Shown here: positions 1 to 11,954 of the stretch, piece after piece
How the letters are laid out: every line of letters begins with the position of its first letter
Position numbering within the stretch: the first letter of the stretch is position 1
Assembly (NCBI RefSeq): GCF_018320785.1
Contig: NC_054866.1
Location: 4,863,084-4,927,083 of the forward strand
Source of the DNA: Cheilinus undulatus
Taxonomy: Eukaryota > Chordata > Actinopteri > Labriformes > Labridae
Direction: 5' to 3'
DNA: 64,000 nucleotides
Notes under the pieces: model-generated
Told to the model about the DNA's origin: nothing
What the model saw: only the letters and a program-made list of their open reading frames with translations
Databases searched by the model: none
Made by a program: the position numbers and the translations under genes

Positions 1-1498
1 AGGGGGCGCTGTCGAGGCAATTCCCAGCATCCTAAGAGGAGTCCCATTCGATATCAAATATTTCACCGTATCTGATGCACATGCCAAAATTAAGGACTTT
101 TTACACTTGCTAAGAGCTTTAAACCTCATATCAAAAGCACACCATTATAATAAGAAAGAAGGAACATATAATAATTCACTCAGATCCTCACACTGGTTTG
201 GTGCTTGTACCCTAAAAATTATATTTATGGTTTTTCTGGGGCCCACCAGGGGGCCACAGTCCGAACTCTGGGAGGCACTAAAGGAAAGAGAATAAAAAAG
301 CTGAAATGAACGACAGAATGACAGAGACACTGACAGAAGAGGAAAAAAGACAAGGGAGGGAGAGATAACAACATCCCAGGGCCAAGTGGAGGATTGATGT
401 TTGAGGATTCAGTGCAGAGCCCCATCATCAATCCTATTGGCTAATCACATGTATGGCTGAATTATTGATAAGTGAACCTCATCAATAATTGCAGCGCTGC
501 TTCTTTTGGGCCACAGACCGTAGAGATGGAAGGATTCAGAGCTAGTGGCTCAGTAAGAGAAAACACACAGTCATAACATGCATTCTTGAATAAAGAAAAA
601 AACCTTGAAGTGATGGTATTCAGTGAATGAAGTAATGAATGCTGGGACATGGAGAGTAGACACAGAGACAGTGGCCGCCACATTCACATCCACAATTCAG
701 GTTGAATTCAAATTGAACCCAGATGCTCCTTTCACCTTGCCTTCGGGCCACAAACCTCTTGACAGCTATGACGCCACTGTTTCACACCACATTGTACTGT
801 ATAATTTTCACCTTGACCCAATATGCCAGTGGTAAAATCTCGATTTCTCCTCTGAAAGTCTGAATAAAGGCTTTCACTCCAAAGCAGTTTATCAATCTGC
901 TACAAAAAACCGACATTATGCACTCCTCCTGTGGAGCCTGCCTCCTGACAATCTCTTAAAGAGGATAGGAGTCGTTCTTTTTTTTGTACAAGATGCATTT
1001 TTCAATTTCAAATAAAAAATTTCTTTTGGTTTCAGACTAAGAACGCAATAAAACACGAGGAAAAGAACCACCTCGACTCGAGCTTTTGGTACAAAACTGA
1101 TAGATGTTTATGTAGATGCCGACCTGCTGGTGAACCCGGAGGATGTCACCGTCTAATAAATAAATCAGAAGATGAAGAGAGATTTTCAATTCAGCCATGC
1201 AAGAAATTATTTTCTTAGGTTAGTCATGATGTTCTGCTGTCTTCACCACTGTGAAAGAGTCCATAGACCTTTGACACACCGTCACTTTTATGGCGTACGC
1301 CATAAGTGGCGATGTTCCTCCAGTGTTTACATTAGGCTACTACATTTTTGGTCTATGATTACTTTGGAGGTTTAGGAGCGATAAAAACATAAGTAACATA
1401 ACAGTTACTCGTAGAACGTTCACTCAGAGCACTGGCAGGTGTGTGAAGGGAGTGACACTTGTAGTTTTTAACTGACTGTTTAGTCTCATACTATAGAG
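1..1498. other. Non-coding stretch, nothing recognised
   Basis: I see no coding exon, RNA gene or clear repeat boundary here. The short open frames have no recognisable protein content. Base composition is AT-rich and ordinary for fish intergenic DNA. Confidence 0.5.
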
Positions 1499-2616
1499 CA
1501 GGGGTCATCAACTCCATTTTCACAAGGGCCAGCTTTTTCTTGACTGAAGTTGTGGCAGCCAGACGTTGAAACAGACTTAAAAATAAAACATTTTGTCTAA
1601 TTACCTTAGTCTTTTAAAAACATGAATCCCTTTCAAAATTACTGGAACTTTAAGCCTTTAACAGTTAGATCAGTCCCTATCATCTACACTGCAGCCAGCC
1701 TCAAGGGGGCAGTTGAGATATTTTAGCTACATATTTCTGTAGCCCTCTTGATGACTATCACTAACTATGCAAAGCAGATAGATTCACCCGTTTACGTGTT
1801 TCTCACTGGCGAATCCATCTTGCAAAGCTCCCATCTGAACAGTCTGGGCCCGGTTAGAAAGTGACAGGACCAATCAGTGTCAAGCGGCAGTACTTTCTGG
1901 CAAGGCAGAGTCGTGACGTATGAAAGCAGCAACAAGAGGCCGGTGCAATTATGGCGGAAGACATTAACGTGGATGCTGCTAAAGCGGCAGTTTTGTCAGA
2001 ACTTGACATTTCTTTGTTAGAAGAAGAACAAAGAAAAGCTGTGAGTTTTCAAAAAAGACAAAAGTCGTGTACTGACATGTCTGCAGTTGCCATGGTTTGC
2101 ATTCTGCAGTTCTCTATGGAGTTTACTCCTTGCACCTCAGCAGGCCTATGATGTCATGTGTTTTGTTGCTCTGATTGGCCCGTAAAAATGTGACGGAACG
2201 GTCATCCAATCACCCTCCAAGTTTTTTTTTTTTTTTTAACCTGTCCTTTCCCAAACACCATCTATGGAAGGTTTTCCAGATGGATTTGTGCATGTCAGGT
2301 TAGACCATCACTGAGCTTGATGCTAAAATGCTGTGTCGTCTGGCCAACAGTCAAAGAACCTTGAAAAATTGATCTGAAAAACTACAACTTTAATCAAGAT
2401 AACAACAATAAGTTTGTTTACCCCACCAAATTACAGAAGTATTAGTGTGCGCTTTTTCAGATAAGCAGCTAGGTTGTAGGTTTTATTTGAACTTCAAGAA
2501 GCTAAATAATAGCATGCCATATTTTTGCACTCTAAAATGTTCTGAATTTAATAACCCTCCGGGGTTCATATGGGAAGCCCTGATGTGGTTCCCGGGCTTC
2601 CAGTAGATGATTAATG
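1499..2616 (+). mobile_element. hAT-like non-autonomous element, first of a tandem pair
   Basis: The left end reads CAGGGGTCATCAAC and the right end is its imperfect inverse (GTAGATGATTAATG). The 8-bp sequence CTATAGAG lies on both sides (1491-1498 and 2617-2624), which is the target duplication length of hAT transposons. No transposase is present; the interior instead carries a promoter-like stretch and one helicase-like first exon. The right-hand duplication is shared with the next element. Confidence 0.7.
1951..2040 (+). CDS. Isolated first exon resembling a RecQ-like helicase start
   Basis: An ATG opens a 30-codon frame (MAEDINVDAAKAAVLSEL...) ending in LLEEEQRKA and followed directly by a consensus splice donor, GTGAGT. 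From memory, fish genomes carry a repeated RecQ-type DNA helicase gene whose protein starts like this, with 'LDI..L..EQR.A' just ahead of the nucleotide-binding motif. The segment DISLLEEEQRKA fits the Q-motif region of RecQ helicases. No later exon (Walker A, DEAH box) follows here, so this is a captured exon inside a transposon rather than a working gene. The family assignment is from recall and moderately secure; the exon structure is seen directly. Confidence 0.45.
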
Positions 2617-2624
2617 CTATAGAG

Positions 2625-3742
2625 CAGGGGTCATCAAGTACATTTGCCCAAGGGCCAGATTTAGTCTCGACAGAAACTCTGGAAGCCAGATTTTCAAATA
2701 CACAAAAATTAAATAAATATTTTGTTCTGATTGAAATATTATTGTAGTTGTATTTATATTTTCTTTGAAAACACAGGACATTTTTAGTCATTACCAGTGA
2801 GATCAATCCCTGTAATCCCTTATCTATAACGGCCATAGGAGAACAACAGAATAGGCTGGGCCTCTCAAAATCCCGGAGAATCGGTGCTCCCCAATTGTGA
2901 TTTATTATGAATATTAACCCAGTTTTACACTTTTAACCCTTTTTTGATACTTTTTGCCCCTTTTGCCTCTATACCAATTCTTTTCAAGATTTTAACCCCT
3001 TTTGAAACACTTTTCCTGTATGTTTCATCCCGTTTGTGCCCTTCTTATCCATTTTTAACACTTTTTAACCATTTGTCATTGCATTTCTTTCAACAGTTTT
3101 TGCAACTTTAAAAGAAATTTTTGCCACTTTTAACTCCTTTTTGAAACTTTCTGCTTCTTTAACCCAAATTTGGCCATTCTTTAACCCATTCTAACCACCT
3201 TTCCTGCATGTTTTATCCCCTTTGTGCCACTTTTTTTTTTTTTTATCAATTTTTGCAAATTTTCTTCAGTTTTTCAACCCCTTTTTATCACTTTTTTTTT
3301 GCACTATTTTTTGTCATTTGTAACCTTTTTTTAATAGCCATTGCCCCTTTTTTCCCTCTTTTACCAATTTTTGCCACATTTTGACCTCTTTTCAAAACCT
3401 TTTCTGCCAATTTTTGTGTTTTTGCCACTCCACAACCCATTTTCACCATTTTATCTGGCCATTTTTGCAGCACTTCCGCCAATCATAACCCTTTTTTAAA
3501 TATCTATTAATTATGACAGTAAATTTCTGTAAAACAGATCAAATGTGACGTCATTCTAAAACTATTTCAGTATTATGTAGGATGGATTTAACAGCTGCAT
3601 ACATTTAAAGCCAAAGGTTTCTTTTAAAACCACAACATCTTCTTTTCCTCCTTTTCTGAATTCAATGATCTTTCGGGGGCCGGACAAGAAGCTTTGGGGG
3701 GGGGCCTGATTTAGCCCCCGGGCCTCCAGTTGATGATCATTG
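2625..3742 (+). mobile_element. hAT-like non-autonomous element, second of a tandem pair
   Basis: The left end CAGGGGTCATCAAG and the right end TTGATGATCATTG form an inverted pair closely related to the preceding element. CTATAGAG flanks it at 2617-2624 and 3743-3750. It has no transposase. The interior is largely a degenerate T-rich tandem repeat. Its ends match those of the first element but the interiors differ, so these are two family members, not a simple duplication. Confidence 0.7.
2930..3500. repeat. Degenerate T-rich tandem repeat inside the second hAT-like element
   Basis: Phrases such as 'TTTTTGCCACTTTT', 'TTAACCC.TTTT' and 'TGTTTCATCCC.TTTGTGCC' recur at about 20-30 bp and again at about 180-bp spacing. 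It is a decayed minisatellite. The open minus-strand frame across it (3288-3482, lysine-rich) is a product of the T-richness and not a gene. Confidence 0.6.
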
Positions 3743-3750
3743 CTATAGAG

Positions 3751-4469
3751 TCTCTTTAATGACATGCAACACAAATTAATAGCCCTATTGTAAACTTTTT
3801 AGCCAATCACTTGTTACAAGAGCACCTTTGCAAGACATCTAATAACTTAAGCTTCAATTTGTCGTTTTGAAGCGTACCTTTTCCTGTAAGCCTGTCAGGC
3901 TTAAATGCTGTTGGATGGGGGTGATAGAGACATGACGTGATTTGCTAACGCTACATTTATCGTATAGCATAATTTAGCAGCCCATCATCATCCTACTAGA
4001 ATTGGACAAAGCCTGTGTGACATCAGTTGTTTGATTACAATAGGCAGACTCACATAGCTTTGAAAGCCAATCTGTGGCAGCCTCTATATTGAAATCGCTG
4101 TCTCAACCCAACTTTGGATCAACTTAATAACGGACAAGAGCCCGCCCACTGAGCTTGACTCCCTGTCAGCTAAGCTATCACTAAAGCTAGCCGTCTGGCC
4201 TTCTGTCAAGCTATCTGTCAATCAAATGAGACATGCAGTGGGCAGTGAGGTTTTTCCTAAAAATCAAAATGATTGTGGTACAAAAACATTCACCCCCTCA
4301 ACAGTGTGCTCATGAAGACATTAGCTAATGAGAAGTTTTGTTTTTTGAACCAGGCTGTAAACCAGGTTATTTCTAGTTTAAAAAAAAAAAAACAGCTTTT
4401 TAACACGTGCACGTTACTTCCAGTGTTTCTGCAGACAGCCTCAAGTGGACACTCGCCATATTGCAATTT
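3751..4469. other. Non-coding stretch, nothing recognised
   Basis: No exon, RNA gene or repeat boundary that I can support. Short A-runs only. Confidence 0.45.
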
Positions 4470-4745
4470 TTTTTGCCTGAGTACACCCTGCACTGGTCCC
4501 CAGCCAATCACAGGGTTGACATATAGAGACAGACCACCTGGCACACTCACACCAATTTTAGAGTAACCAGTTAACCTAACGGGCATGTATTTGGTGGTGG
4601 GAGGAAGCCGGAGAACCTGGAGAGGACCCACGCATGCACGGGAAGAACATGTCAACTCCATACAGAAAGACCCTGACCAGGAAGCAAACCAGGAATCTTC
4701 TTGCTGTGAGGCGACAGTGCTAACCCCTGCGCTGCTGTGAAGCCC
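4470..4745 (+). repeat. Widespread teleost dispersed repeat
   Basis: The stretch contains the phrases GGGAGGAAGCCGGAGAACC, GAACATGTCAACTCCATAC and CTTGCTGTGAGGCGACAGTG. These are the core of a repeat found in very many copies across fish genomes; I recognise it from memory and cannot assign it securely to a transposon class. It is diverged and the open frames through it are incidental. Confidence 0.6.
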
Positions 4746-6904
4746 ATATTACTTAATTATTCCACTGAAAATTCCTGATGTATTATTGAGAAGATTGTTG
4801 AAAGTTTCTGGGAAAAGTCCTGATAATCACTGGTGAGAATTCCTGAAAGTCCCTTGTGCCTTGTGAAATATTTAAAAGATTTATGGGAAACATCCAAAAA
4901 AACTATTATATACAATTCTAAGAATATTCCTTAAGCTTTTTAGGAAAAAGACCTTTAGTCTCCTTAAAAAATCATAGAAAACATACCATCAGTTGATAAC
5001 GTCTGATCTAGTGCTTTAACATACTAACTTTCCTTACATTGCAACAACTCTTAAGTGCCTTTTTCTCTTCTTGTTTTCATCTGGCTTCTTTTTTTTTTTT
5101 TTACGTCATTGTGAAAATGTGACAGAAGACAAACTATTAAGTTGAAATCATCAGTAAACACGGAACATTTTTAGTCCATGAAACTAGCATTTCCTACTGT
5201 AAGCTCATTAAGATGTTCTGTTGAGGTGTTATCACAGGATATTCTGATTAATATTTCATATATTACTGCAGGTATCTTATTCTGACTTTTCAAACTTACT
5301 AACTTTCCTTATGCAAAATGTGCACCACAGAGATCAACATGAGAAGAGGCATGCAATTAACAATATGTTCCTTTTGCCATCACACTGGAGCAGGACAGTC
5401 ACATGAAGACTGTAGAGTGGAGGAGAAGAGGAGAAGGGGAGGACGGAAATAAAACGGTGCAAAACCTAAAGGTGTGGAGAAGACATGAAGTTATGGCTGG
5501 ATCAAACGACCATACCTCTTCCACCTCTTTTTTCATTTCCTCTCTCATCTTTTTTTCCCATACTCAGCAGTTTACTCTCTTCTTCAGCTGCAGGACCATG
5601 AATCAAAACTTGCCCTGAGTATTTAGCCTGCTACAAGAGAAAGTTCTTCTTGGCCTTCACCTCCTTTACCTGGGAAAGACAGAACCTAATGACAAACATA
5701 AATGAACAAGTATGCGGGTTAACCAAAACATAAAGAATCATGCTGAGTCCCAAGATGGGGGTTCAGTTCATTTGATTTAGACATAACTGCATCAGTGCCC
5801 AATCTAAAGCACAAACATGTATAATAACCACAGAGCCAGCTTGAGGCATTAGCCACATAAGCAGCTGCTTTTAGGCTTAAATAAGGGTAGAAAGTACCAT
5901 GAATAAATGTCGTGTTGGAACACTGCGTCCCCATCCCTCTTTAGATGTAATAGCTAAAGTTGATTTGCATTAAATTGTTTGGGTTGTTTCTTAACCCTCT
6001 GAGACGTTGATGTATATGTAAAGAGGAGACAGAGGTTATATAAAGTTCAATACCTTTGGAACCATAAATCGAACATAAAGATGAAATCCAGACCTGTGAC
6101 TCCAACATTGAATGTCTCTTTTAAATGTTTTTATCCATTCTTTGATCGCTTCTACCACTAGTGGCTATTGCTGTCTGCCATATTGTCTTGTTTGAATCCC
6201 AAAGTGCAGTGCAACTGGGTTGTGACGACCAATGACAAGTTTTTCCAACATCATATCATCCTTTGTCATGAGCAGATGGCCTAAAAAGCTCTCTGGCCCT
6301 CTGTGTCACTAAAGACAGGAACTGTCTCAATGGCTCAAGAGCAGCCAATACAAAGAAAGGCAAGGACGTTTTTGTAAATATGTGAATATTTTGATTTTTT
6401 TTCACATAATTTTTATTTATTTATTTACTTTTTGGTCCTCAAGAGATGGGAGAACAAGATTGTGCAAGAAAGTCTCAGTCATATTTGTTCACTGTGATTC
6501 AATTTCCGTTTCGTTTTTTTTTTTTTTTCCTTTTGTCTTTATAGTCTCATCCCTGCACCATAGTAGTGCTACAGGTATGCAAGAAGCCAACCAGAATCCC
6601 ATAAAACTCAGTGGCTTTCTGAAAGTTTTTTAGACCAAACTATCTGCAAGCATCTACTCATTAAGAAACCTTGTACGGACCAGTAGACAGAAAATAATAA
6701 TGCCCGCTGCACACAGGAGGTTCGGAGAGCATCTATACAGTCAGATTCATATGATCACAGGTACGTCATTTTTAATGTAACTATACATGTTGTGATTTGC
6801 ATGATTATAGAGTAGTGATATGACATTTAAGAGCTATAACCTATTATTTTTGTGCTTTATGACACCGTTTGTGCACAAAGTTTACATCCAGGCAGTAGCA
6901 TATA
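4746..6904. other. Non-coding stretch with T-runs only
   Basis: Nothing coding or structured is visible apart from T-runs near 5090 and 6515. The ORFs in this stretch are short and show no family resemblance. Confidence 0.45.
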
Positions 6905-6917
6905 GGCCTGTATGATA

Positions 6918-7720
6918 CAGTGCTTTCAGGAAGCATTCAGATCCCCTTCACTGTCTTCAGTTTTGTTATGTTGCACCCTGATGTTACAGTAGTTTAAATT
7001 CATTTTTTTTCTCTCACTAATCCACACTCAATTCCCCATTATTACAAAGTGAAGAAAGGATTTTAGAATTAAACAAAAAAAAAACAAAACCTGAAATATT
7101 ACAATGACATTAAGTATTCAAACCTAACCTTCTAACATTTGATATTTAGCTCCCATTTCTCTGGATAATTCCTGAGATGTTTTTACACCTTGATTGATTG
7201 GAGTCCACCTGTGGTAAATTAAATTGATTGGACATGATTTCGGAAGGCACCCACCTCTCCACAAAAGGCCTCACAGCTGACAATGATATCAGAGCAAAAA
7301 CCAAGCCATGAGGTCAAAGGAACTGCCTGCAGAGCTCAGAGACAGGATTGTTGTCAGGCACAGATCTGGGGAAGGCCACACAAACATTTCTGCTGCACTG
7401 AAGGTTCCCAAGAGAATTCTCAAGTGGGAGAAATTTGGTACTACCAGGACTCTTCCAAGACCTGGTCACCTGACCAAACTCAGCAACCGGGGCAAGACGA
7501 GCCTTAGTTGGAGTGGTGACCAAGAGCCTGATGGTCACTCTGACTGAGATCCTGTGTGGAGATGGGACAAAGTTTAAGAATCACTGCAGCCCTCCTCCAA
7601 TCTGGGCTTTATGGCAGAGTGGAAAGACGGAAGCCTCTCCTCAGTGAAAAACACATAAAAGCTCACTTGGCTTTCAAACGGGAGGTGGCACTTCAGCAAT
7701 AATCTGAGCCTAGTAAAAAA
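6918..7720 (+). mobile_element. Tc1-like transposon remnant, 3' part missing
   Basis: The left terminal region reads CAGTGCTTTCAGGAAGCATT and continues into the usual fish Tc1 5' leader. The transposase start is recognisable as RSKELPAELRDRIVVRHRSG followed by ISAALKVPK, the first helix-turn-helix of Tc1 transposases. The frame is then broken: later pieces such as GLYGRVERRKPLLSEKHIK lie in another frame from about 7590. Homology stops near 7720 at an A-run, so the catalytic domain and right terminal repeat are missing. It is dead. Confidence 0.8.
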
Positions 7721-8879
7721 AAAAAAAAAAAAAGACTATTTCTGTCAAAAGATGGGCAACAGCACTGTTGACGAGATCCACTTGTAGTTGTATTCACATC
7801 TTGCAAGGGATCCCCTCACCGGGTCTTTCCAGAACCTGGCTAATACAACTCCTTCTCCTATGTAGGCTGATTAGTCTATCCATTCCCAAACAGGGCAGAA
7901 TTGTTTCAGATTGGAGCTTTGCAAGATGGATCTGACTGATGACAAACATGGAATCTGCACTATCTATTGACTTTAAATGTTATAATGTTTAAGTAACACA
8001 CATAAAAGCTGCAGATGTTATTCAGGTGAGTGTAGGACATGCTGCCTCATGGTTCTCTAGGTGTATGTACATGCGTATTAACCTTTTCATGTCCCTCAGC
8101 ACACACCAGAGTGCTTTCATATTGTATTTTCATGTATTCTGTGTGTTTGTTGGCAGCCCGGTGCATTACCCCATCAGAGTGTGACGGCTGGCTCATATCT
8201 TACCTCTAACAGGAAAACCACTCTGCTTTTGATTCAAGGCGAGAAAAGTGGTTTAGCACACCTCTCTCACATGTCTCACCTCCTGTCCCGGTCCTCTTCC
8301 TTCCCCTTTTTACTTTCATTTGTGAATTTTCTGTCATGCTGGCCAGGCTGTCAGCAGGCCTGGATTAGGAGTGCAGAGGCCCCTGGGCACAAAATCTTCG
8401 AGGGCCCCACCACCACCATGGCCACTACATGCATGCAGGCCACTATTAGTTAGAAACACCTGTAGCTTATAGGAGATCTACAATGACAGGGTATAGACTC
8501 TATGATCACAGAAAGGGTTAGATCAACACCTGTGGATCCTCTGTCATACAGGACAAATGCTGAATAACAACTATAGCAGGGGCAGAGCCAGAGGTGTCAA
8601 ATGTACCAGGCTTAGTCCAAACTCAGGAGGAATGTGATGTTCTCAAGTCAATCTGAATACAAAATTTGGATTAAAATGCAACCAAATCTATCCCCCCTTA
8701 CAACATGTTTAAGATCAAAACATTTTAAATGTTCCTTAAAAAAATCAGAAATGTCTGTTTATTTCTAAAACTACACAACATGGGGAGGAATTTTGTGTAA
8801 AACTTTGCCAGAGGAAGCAAAAATAACAGATGTTTATTTATTCATGAAAATGCAGAAAATATCAACATCCACCCTTCTT
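7721..8879. other. Non-coding stretch with a possible repeat end near 8357
   Basis: No gene seen. The phrase GGCCTGGATTAGGAGTGCAG at 8357 resembles the end of a fish hAT-type repeat, but I cannot find its partner end. Confidence 0.35.
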
Positions 8880-9510
8880 CTTCTGCTTAACCATGGCCAG
8901 GTCACAGTGGCAGCAGGCGAAGCAGGTCAACCCAGATGTTCTCTCCCGTCTAACATTTTCCAGTTCCTCCTGAGGGATTATAATCCCTCCAGCGAGTTCT
9001 GGGTCTACCTCGGGGTCTCCTACCAGTTAGACGCACCAGAAGACCTCCATAGGATGTCGCCCAGGAGGCATCCTTATCAGATGCCTGAACCACCTCAGCT
9101 GGCCCCTTTTGATGTGAAGGAGCAGCTCTACTTTGAGATCCCTACGGTTGTCCCGGCTCTTCACCTTATCCCTAAGACTGAGCCCAGCCACCCCCCTAAG
9201 GAATCTCTTTTGACTGCTTGTACCCAAGATGTCATTCTTTCCATCATTACCCAGAGTTCATGACCATAGGACATAGATTGACCGGTAAATCGAGAGCTTT
9301 GCCTTTTGGCTCAGCTCCCTCTTCACCACAATGCCTGCAAAACTGCTCATGCTGCACCAATCTGCCTGTCAGTCTCGCGGTCTATTCCATTCTCCCTCGT
9401 GAACAAGACCCGAGAAACTTTAACCCCTTCACGTGGGGCAAAGACTCACTCCCCACCCGGAGGGAGCAGTCCACCGTTTTCTGGCAAAGGGCCATGGCCT
9501 GGAGGTCCCC
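8880..9510 (-). mobile_element. LINE (non-LTR retrotransposon) fragment, C-terminal reverse transcriptase region
   Basis: Reading the minus strand, frames contain REL SQKAKLS, then FLRGVAGLSLRDKVKSRD, QLRWFRHLIRMPPGRHP and EEL towards the end. This order matches the C-terminal part of an abundant fish LINE ('RELSQKAKLSIYRS ... LRWFGHLVRMPPGRLP'). Stops and frame changes are scattered through it and both ends are missing. Reverse transcriptase catalytic motifs lie upstream and are not present. It is an old 5'-truncated copy. The plus-strand frame 8793-9263 is a shadow of this. Confidence 0.7.
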
Positions 9511-9866
9511 AGCCGAAATATCAATTTTAAGGCATTTATTTGTACTGCAAAAAAAATTATTATTATTTTTTTTTTTTTTCCCCCAGTTTGTCTCCAAGAA
9601 TGAAATCTCCATGTTGTGAAAAGACATGGTCATTAAAAAAAAAAAAATTATCATCTGTTTCTTTTTGCATTTATCAATTATAACTCAGCAATAAAACAAT
9701 TTACCACGATAATACATTTAGGACATACAGGGTTTAAAACCATGCCATGGCTCTAGTTGTGACCTACACTTATCCTCCATCATACAGGATTTACACATAT
9801 GCCAAAGTAGTTTTAAAAAGCAGGGTTTTAAACACATTATGACTGCAGATATATTTCCTCTGTTTC
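9511..9866. repeat. Fragment of the hAT element that also occurs at 15966-17827
   Basis: Phrases such as GAATGAAATCTCCATGTTGTG and CAGGATTTACACAT.ATGCCAAA recur in the same order at about 16305-16530 inside the hAT element. This piece lacks both ends. It abuts the first tRNA-Phe array block. Confidence 0.6.
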
Positions 9867-9922
9867 TACCAAAACCCAGGATTTAGATCTTCAGTCCAAC
9901 ACTCTCCCAACTGAGGTTTAGC
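9867..9922 (-). pseudogene. tRNA-Phe pseudogene, internal deletion
   Basis: Anticodon loop (GAA) and D arm are recognisable, but most of the T arm and variable loop is missing and the 5' acceptor is altered. Outermost copy of the array. Confidence 0.75.
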
Positions 9923-10094
9923 ACAAAAAGAGAGGAATGGATTGGGAAAAAGCAAATGCATGAATTGTAAGAGACAGGAACTTGGGCGGACACTCTGATG
10001 AGGTGCTGCAAAACTCATGTTTTCCTGTCTTGCAGTTGGAGCTAAAGCTTGAACGTTCCCACACCAGGGGGTAGAACAACAGTTCATTTATTTC

Positions 10095-10163
10095 TGCCGA
10101 AACCCGGGATTGACCAGGGACCTTTACGTCATCAGTCTAACGCTCCCCCAACTGAGGTTCAGC
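10095..10163 (-). pseudogene. tRNA-Phe pseudogene
   Basis: The T arm has lost one base, the anticodon region reads ATGACG instead of GAAGATC, and the 5' acceptor is the GCTGAACC variant, which cannot pair with the normal 3' acceptor strand. Confidence 0.75.
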
Positions 10164-10318
10164 ACAAAAAGACAGAAATGAATTGGGAGAAGCAAATTCA
10201 TGGATAGGAAGAGACACAGGAAAGTGGACGGACACTCTGATGTAGCCCCACAGAACTCCCGTTGGAGCTAAAGCTTGAACGTTCCCACACAAAGGGTTGG
10301 AATAACAGTTCCTGTTTC

Positions 10319-11533
10319 TGCTGAAACCCGGGATTGAACCAGGGACCTTTAGATCTTCAGTCTAAAGCCGTGTTTCCATCAGGGGGTCCGGTTTGATTCA
10401 GTTCAGTTTGGTATGGTTTGGTACGCTAAGCCCCAAACAGTTTGCGTTTCCACAGACACTCATGCCCTCGCTTGGGTGGGCGGGTTGTAAAAGCATGAAT
10501 GTGAAGTCACAGACAGCGCAAGACTGCTGTTCCAGCCGCAGAGTTATAGAAAGGATGAGTGACAGAAATCAGTTGGGAATAAGCAGTAAACAGCTTTATT
10601 TCAGCTGAAAGTGCTTTTTAAAAAAATAACTACATCTTACTGATGTTAACCGCTGTCAGTAAAGATCCTCAGCTGATGGACAGAGACAGTTCGAGTCGTA
10701 ACGCTACATTAATATGTGAATATATCTAGTCTAGAACAATTTATACCACAAAATATTAAAGTTCAGAGCTGTACTGTGAGAATTCACCACATTAAAAATA
10801 AAGTAAAAGTTCAGCTGGTGTAAAATCTAGCTAGATTAAGTCAGAAATCTGGGGTGCACTGATTTCGTTTAAAAATAGTCTGCAGCCTGAAGTTTTACAA
10901 ACACGTCCAACAACTACAGAGCGATGTTTTCACAGATTACCTAACAAAAGAAGTAGATTAATAACTAGTTACAGATGAGAATGAACTGTTCTAAGGCTTC
11001 GTATTCCTTAAACTTAAGCATTAATTTAGTTTCTCATCCATCGCGGATGGATCAGGCTGATGTGAGCCTTTGGGCTCTACTTTGTGTACTTAAAATCAGG
11101 TCCGGATAAATGTCAGGAAACTTGATTTGTGGCCAGATACCAATATCCATAGACTAGGAAACAGTCTGGATCTCTGTGGAGTCCAAATATTTCCCATTTA
11201 AGCAGATATTGGTCCATTTTTCTCCTGTTTTCGCATGCCTCTCACAGCGCAGACTTCCGTGTTTGAAGCCCAGAGGCAAGCAGCTGAGTCGCGCACTGAC
11301 GTGACGTCAGTACAGCCCCTATTGTTGTGTGTGTAGCTCCACCTTTTTGGTACGGATAGGTAAGACTGGCACCCCTACGGATGGGTGCTGAAAAGTGGGA
11401 TGGTACGGGTTGTTTTTTTGGGACCCTTTCCAACTTTTGCTCTATGGAAATGCAAAAAAAGGCGTGCCGCACCGACCTGAGCCGGACCGCTTGGTGGAAA
11501 CGACCTGTAACACTCCCCCAACTGAGGTTCAGC
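10319..11533 (-). pseudogene. tRNA-Phe pseudogene split by a 1.1 kb insertion
   Basis: The 3' half lies at 10319-10365 and the 5' half at 11508-11533, joined across the PIF/Harbinger-like element at 10366-11507. The break falls at TTA, tRNA nucleotides 27-29 in the anticodon stem. Confidence 0.8.
10366..11507. mobile_element. PIF/Harbinger-like non-autonomous element in a tRNA copy
   Basis: Inverted ends read AGCCGTGTTTCCATCAGG on the left and, inverted, CAGGTCGTTTCCACCAAG on the right; both continue into GGTCCGG-like sequence. TAA is present at both junctions, matching the 3-bp TWA target site of PIF/Harbinger transposons. No transposase is visible; the ORFs inside have no family resemblance. 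A hAT assignment was considered but no 8-bp duplication is present. Confidence 0.65.
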
Positions 11534-11706
11534 ACAAAAGGACAGGAATGAAATGGAAAAAATCCTATTCATGGATAGGAAGAGACACAGGAAAGTGGAA
11601 CGGACACACTGATGTAGCACCACAGAATTCATGTTTTCCTATCGTGGCATTGGAGCTAAAGCTTTAAAGTTCCCATGCAAGGGATTAGAATGACAGTTCC
11701 TGTTTC

Positions 11707-11779
11707 TGCCGAAACCCGGGATTGAACCAGGGACCTTTAGATCTTCAGTCTAACGCTCTCCCAACTGAGCTATTTCGGC
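11707..11779 (-). tRNA. tRNA-Phe (anticodon GAA), perfect copy
   Basis: The 73-nt tRNA has all arms paired: acceptor GCCGAAA/TTTCGGC, D stem GCTC/GAGC, anticodon stem TTAGA/TCTAA with loop CTGAAGA (anticodon GAA at 34-36), T stem CCTGG/CCGGG with loop TTCAATC, and discriminator A. The internal A box (TAGCTCAGTTGG) and B box (GGTTCAATCCC) of RNA polymerase III are intact. CCA is not encoded. No run of four T follows within about 140 nt. Confidence 0.95.
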
Positions 11780-11954
11780 ACAAAAGGACAAGGATAAGGA
11801 ATTGGGAAAAAGCATATTCATGGACAGGACGAGACACAGGAAAGTGGAACGGACACAGTGATGTAAAGCGCAGAACTCAGGTTTTCCTTACATTCCGTTA
11901 GAGCTAAAGCTTGAATGTTACCACACAAGAGGTTTGAGTGACAGTTCCTGTTTC

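Noticed and set aside
3288-3482. Lysine-rich minus-strand frame
   Set aside because: It lies in a degenerate T-rich repeat; lysine codons follow from A-runs on that strand.
8793-9263. 156-codon plus-strand frame
   Set aside because: The minus strand of the same stretch carries recognisable LINE protein motifs, so the plus frame is a shadow.
10366-11507. Insertion in a tRNA copy considered as a tRNA intron
   Set aside because: It has terminal inverted repeats and a TAA duplication, is 1.1 kb long and lies in the anticodon stem, not after base 37.
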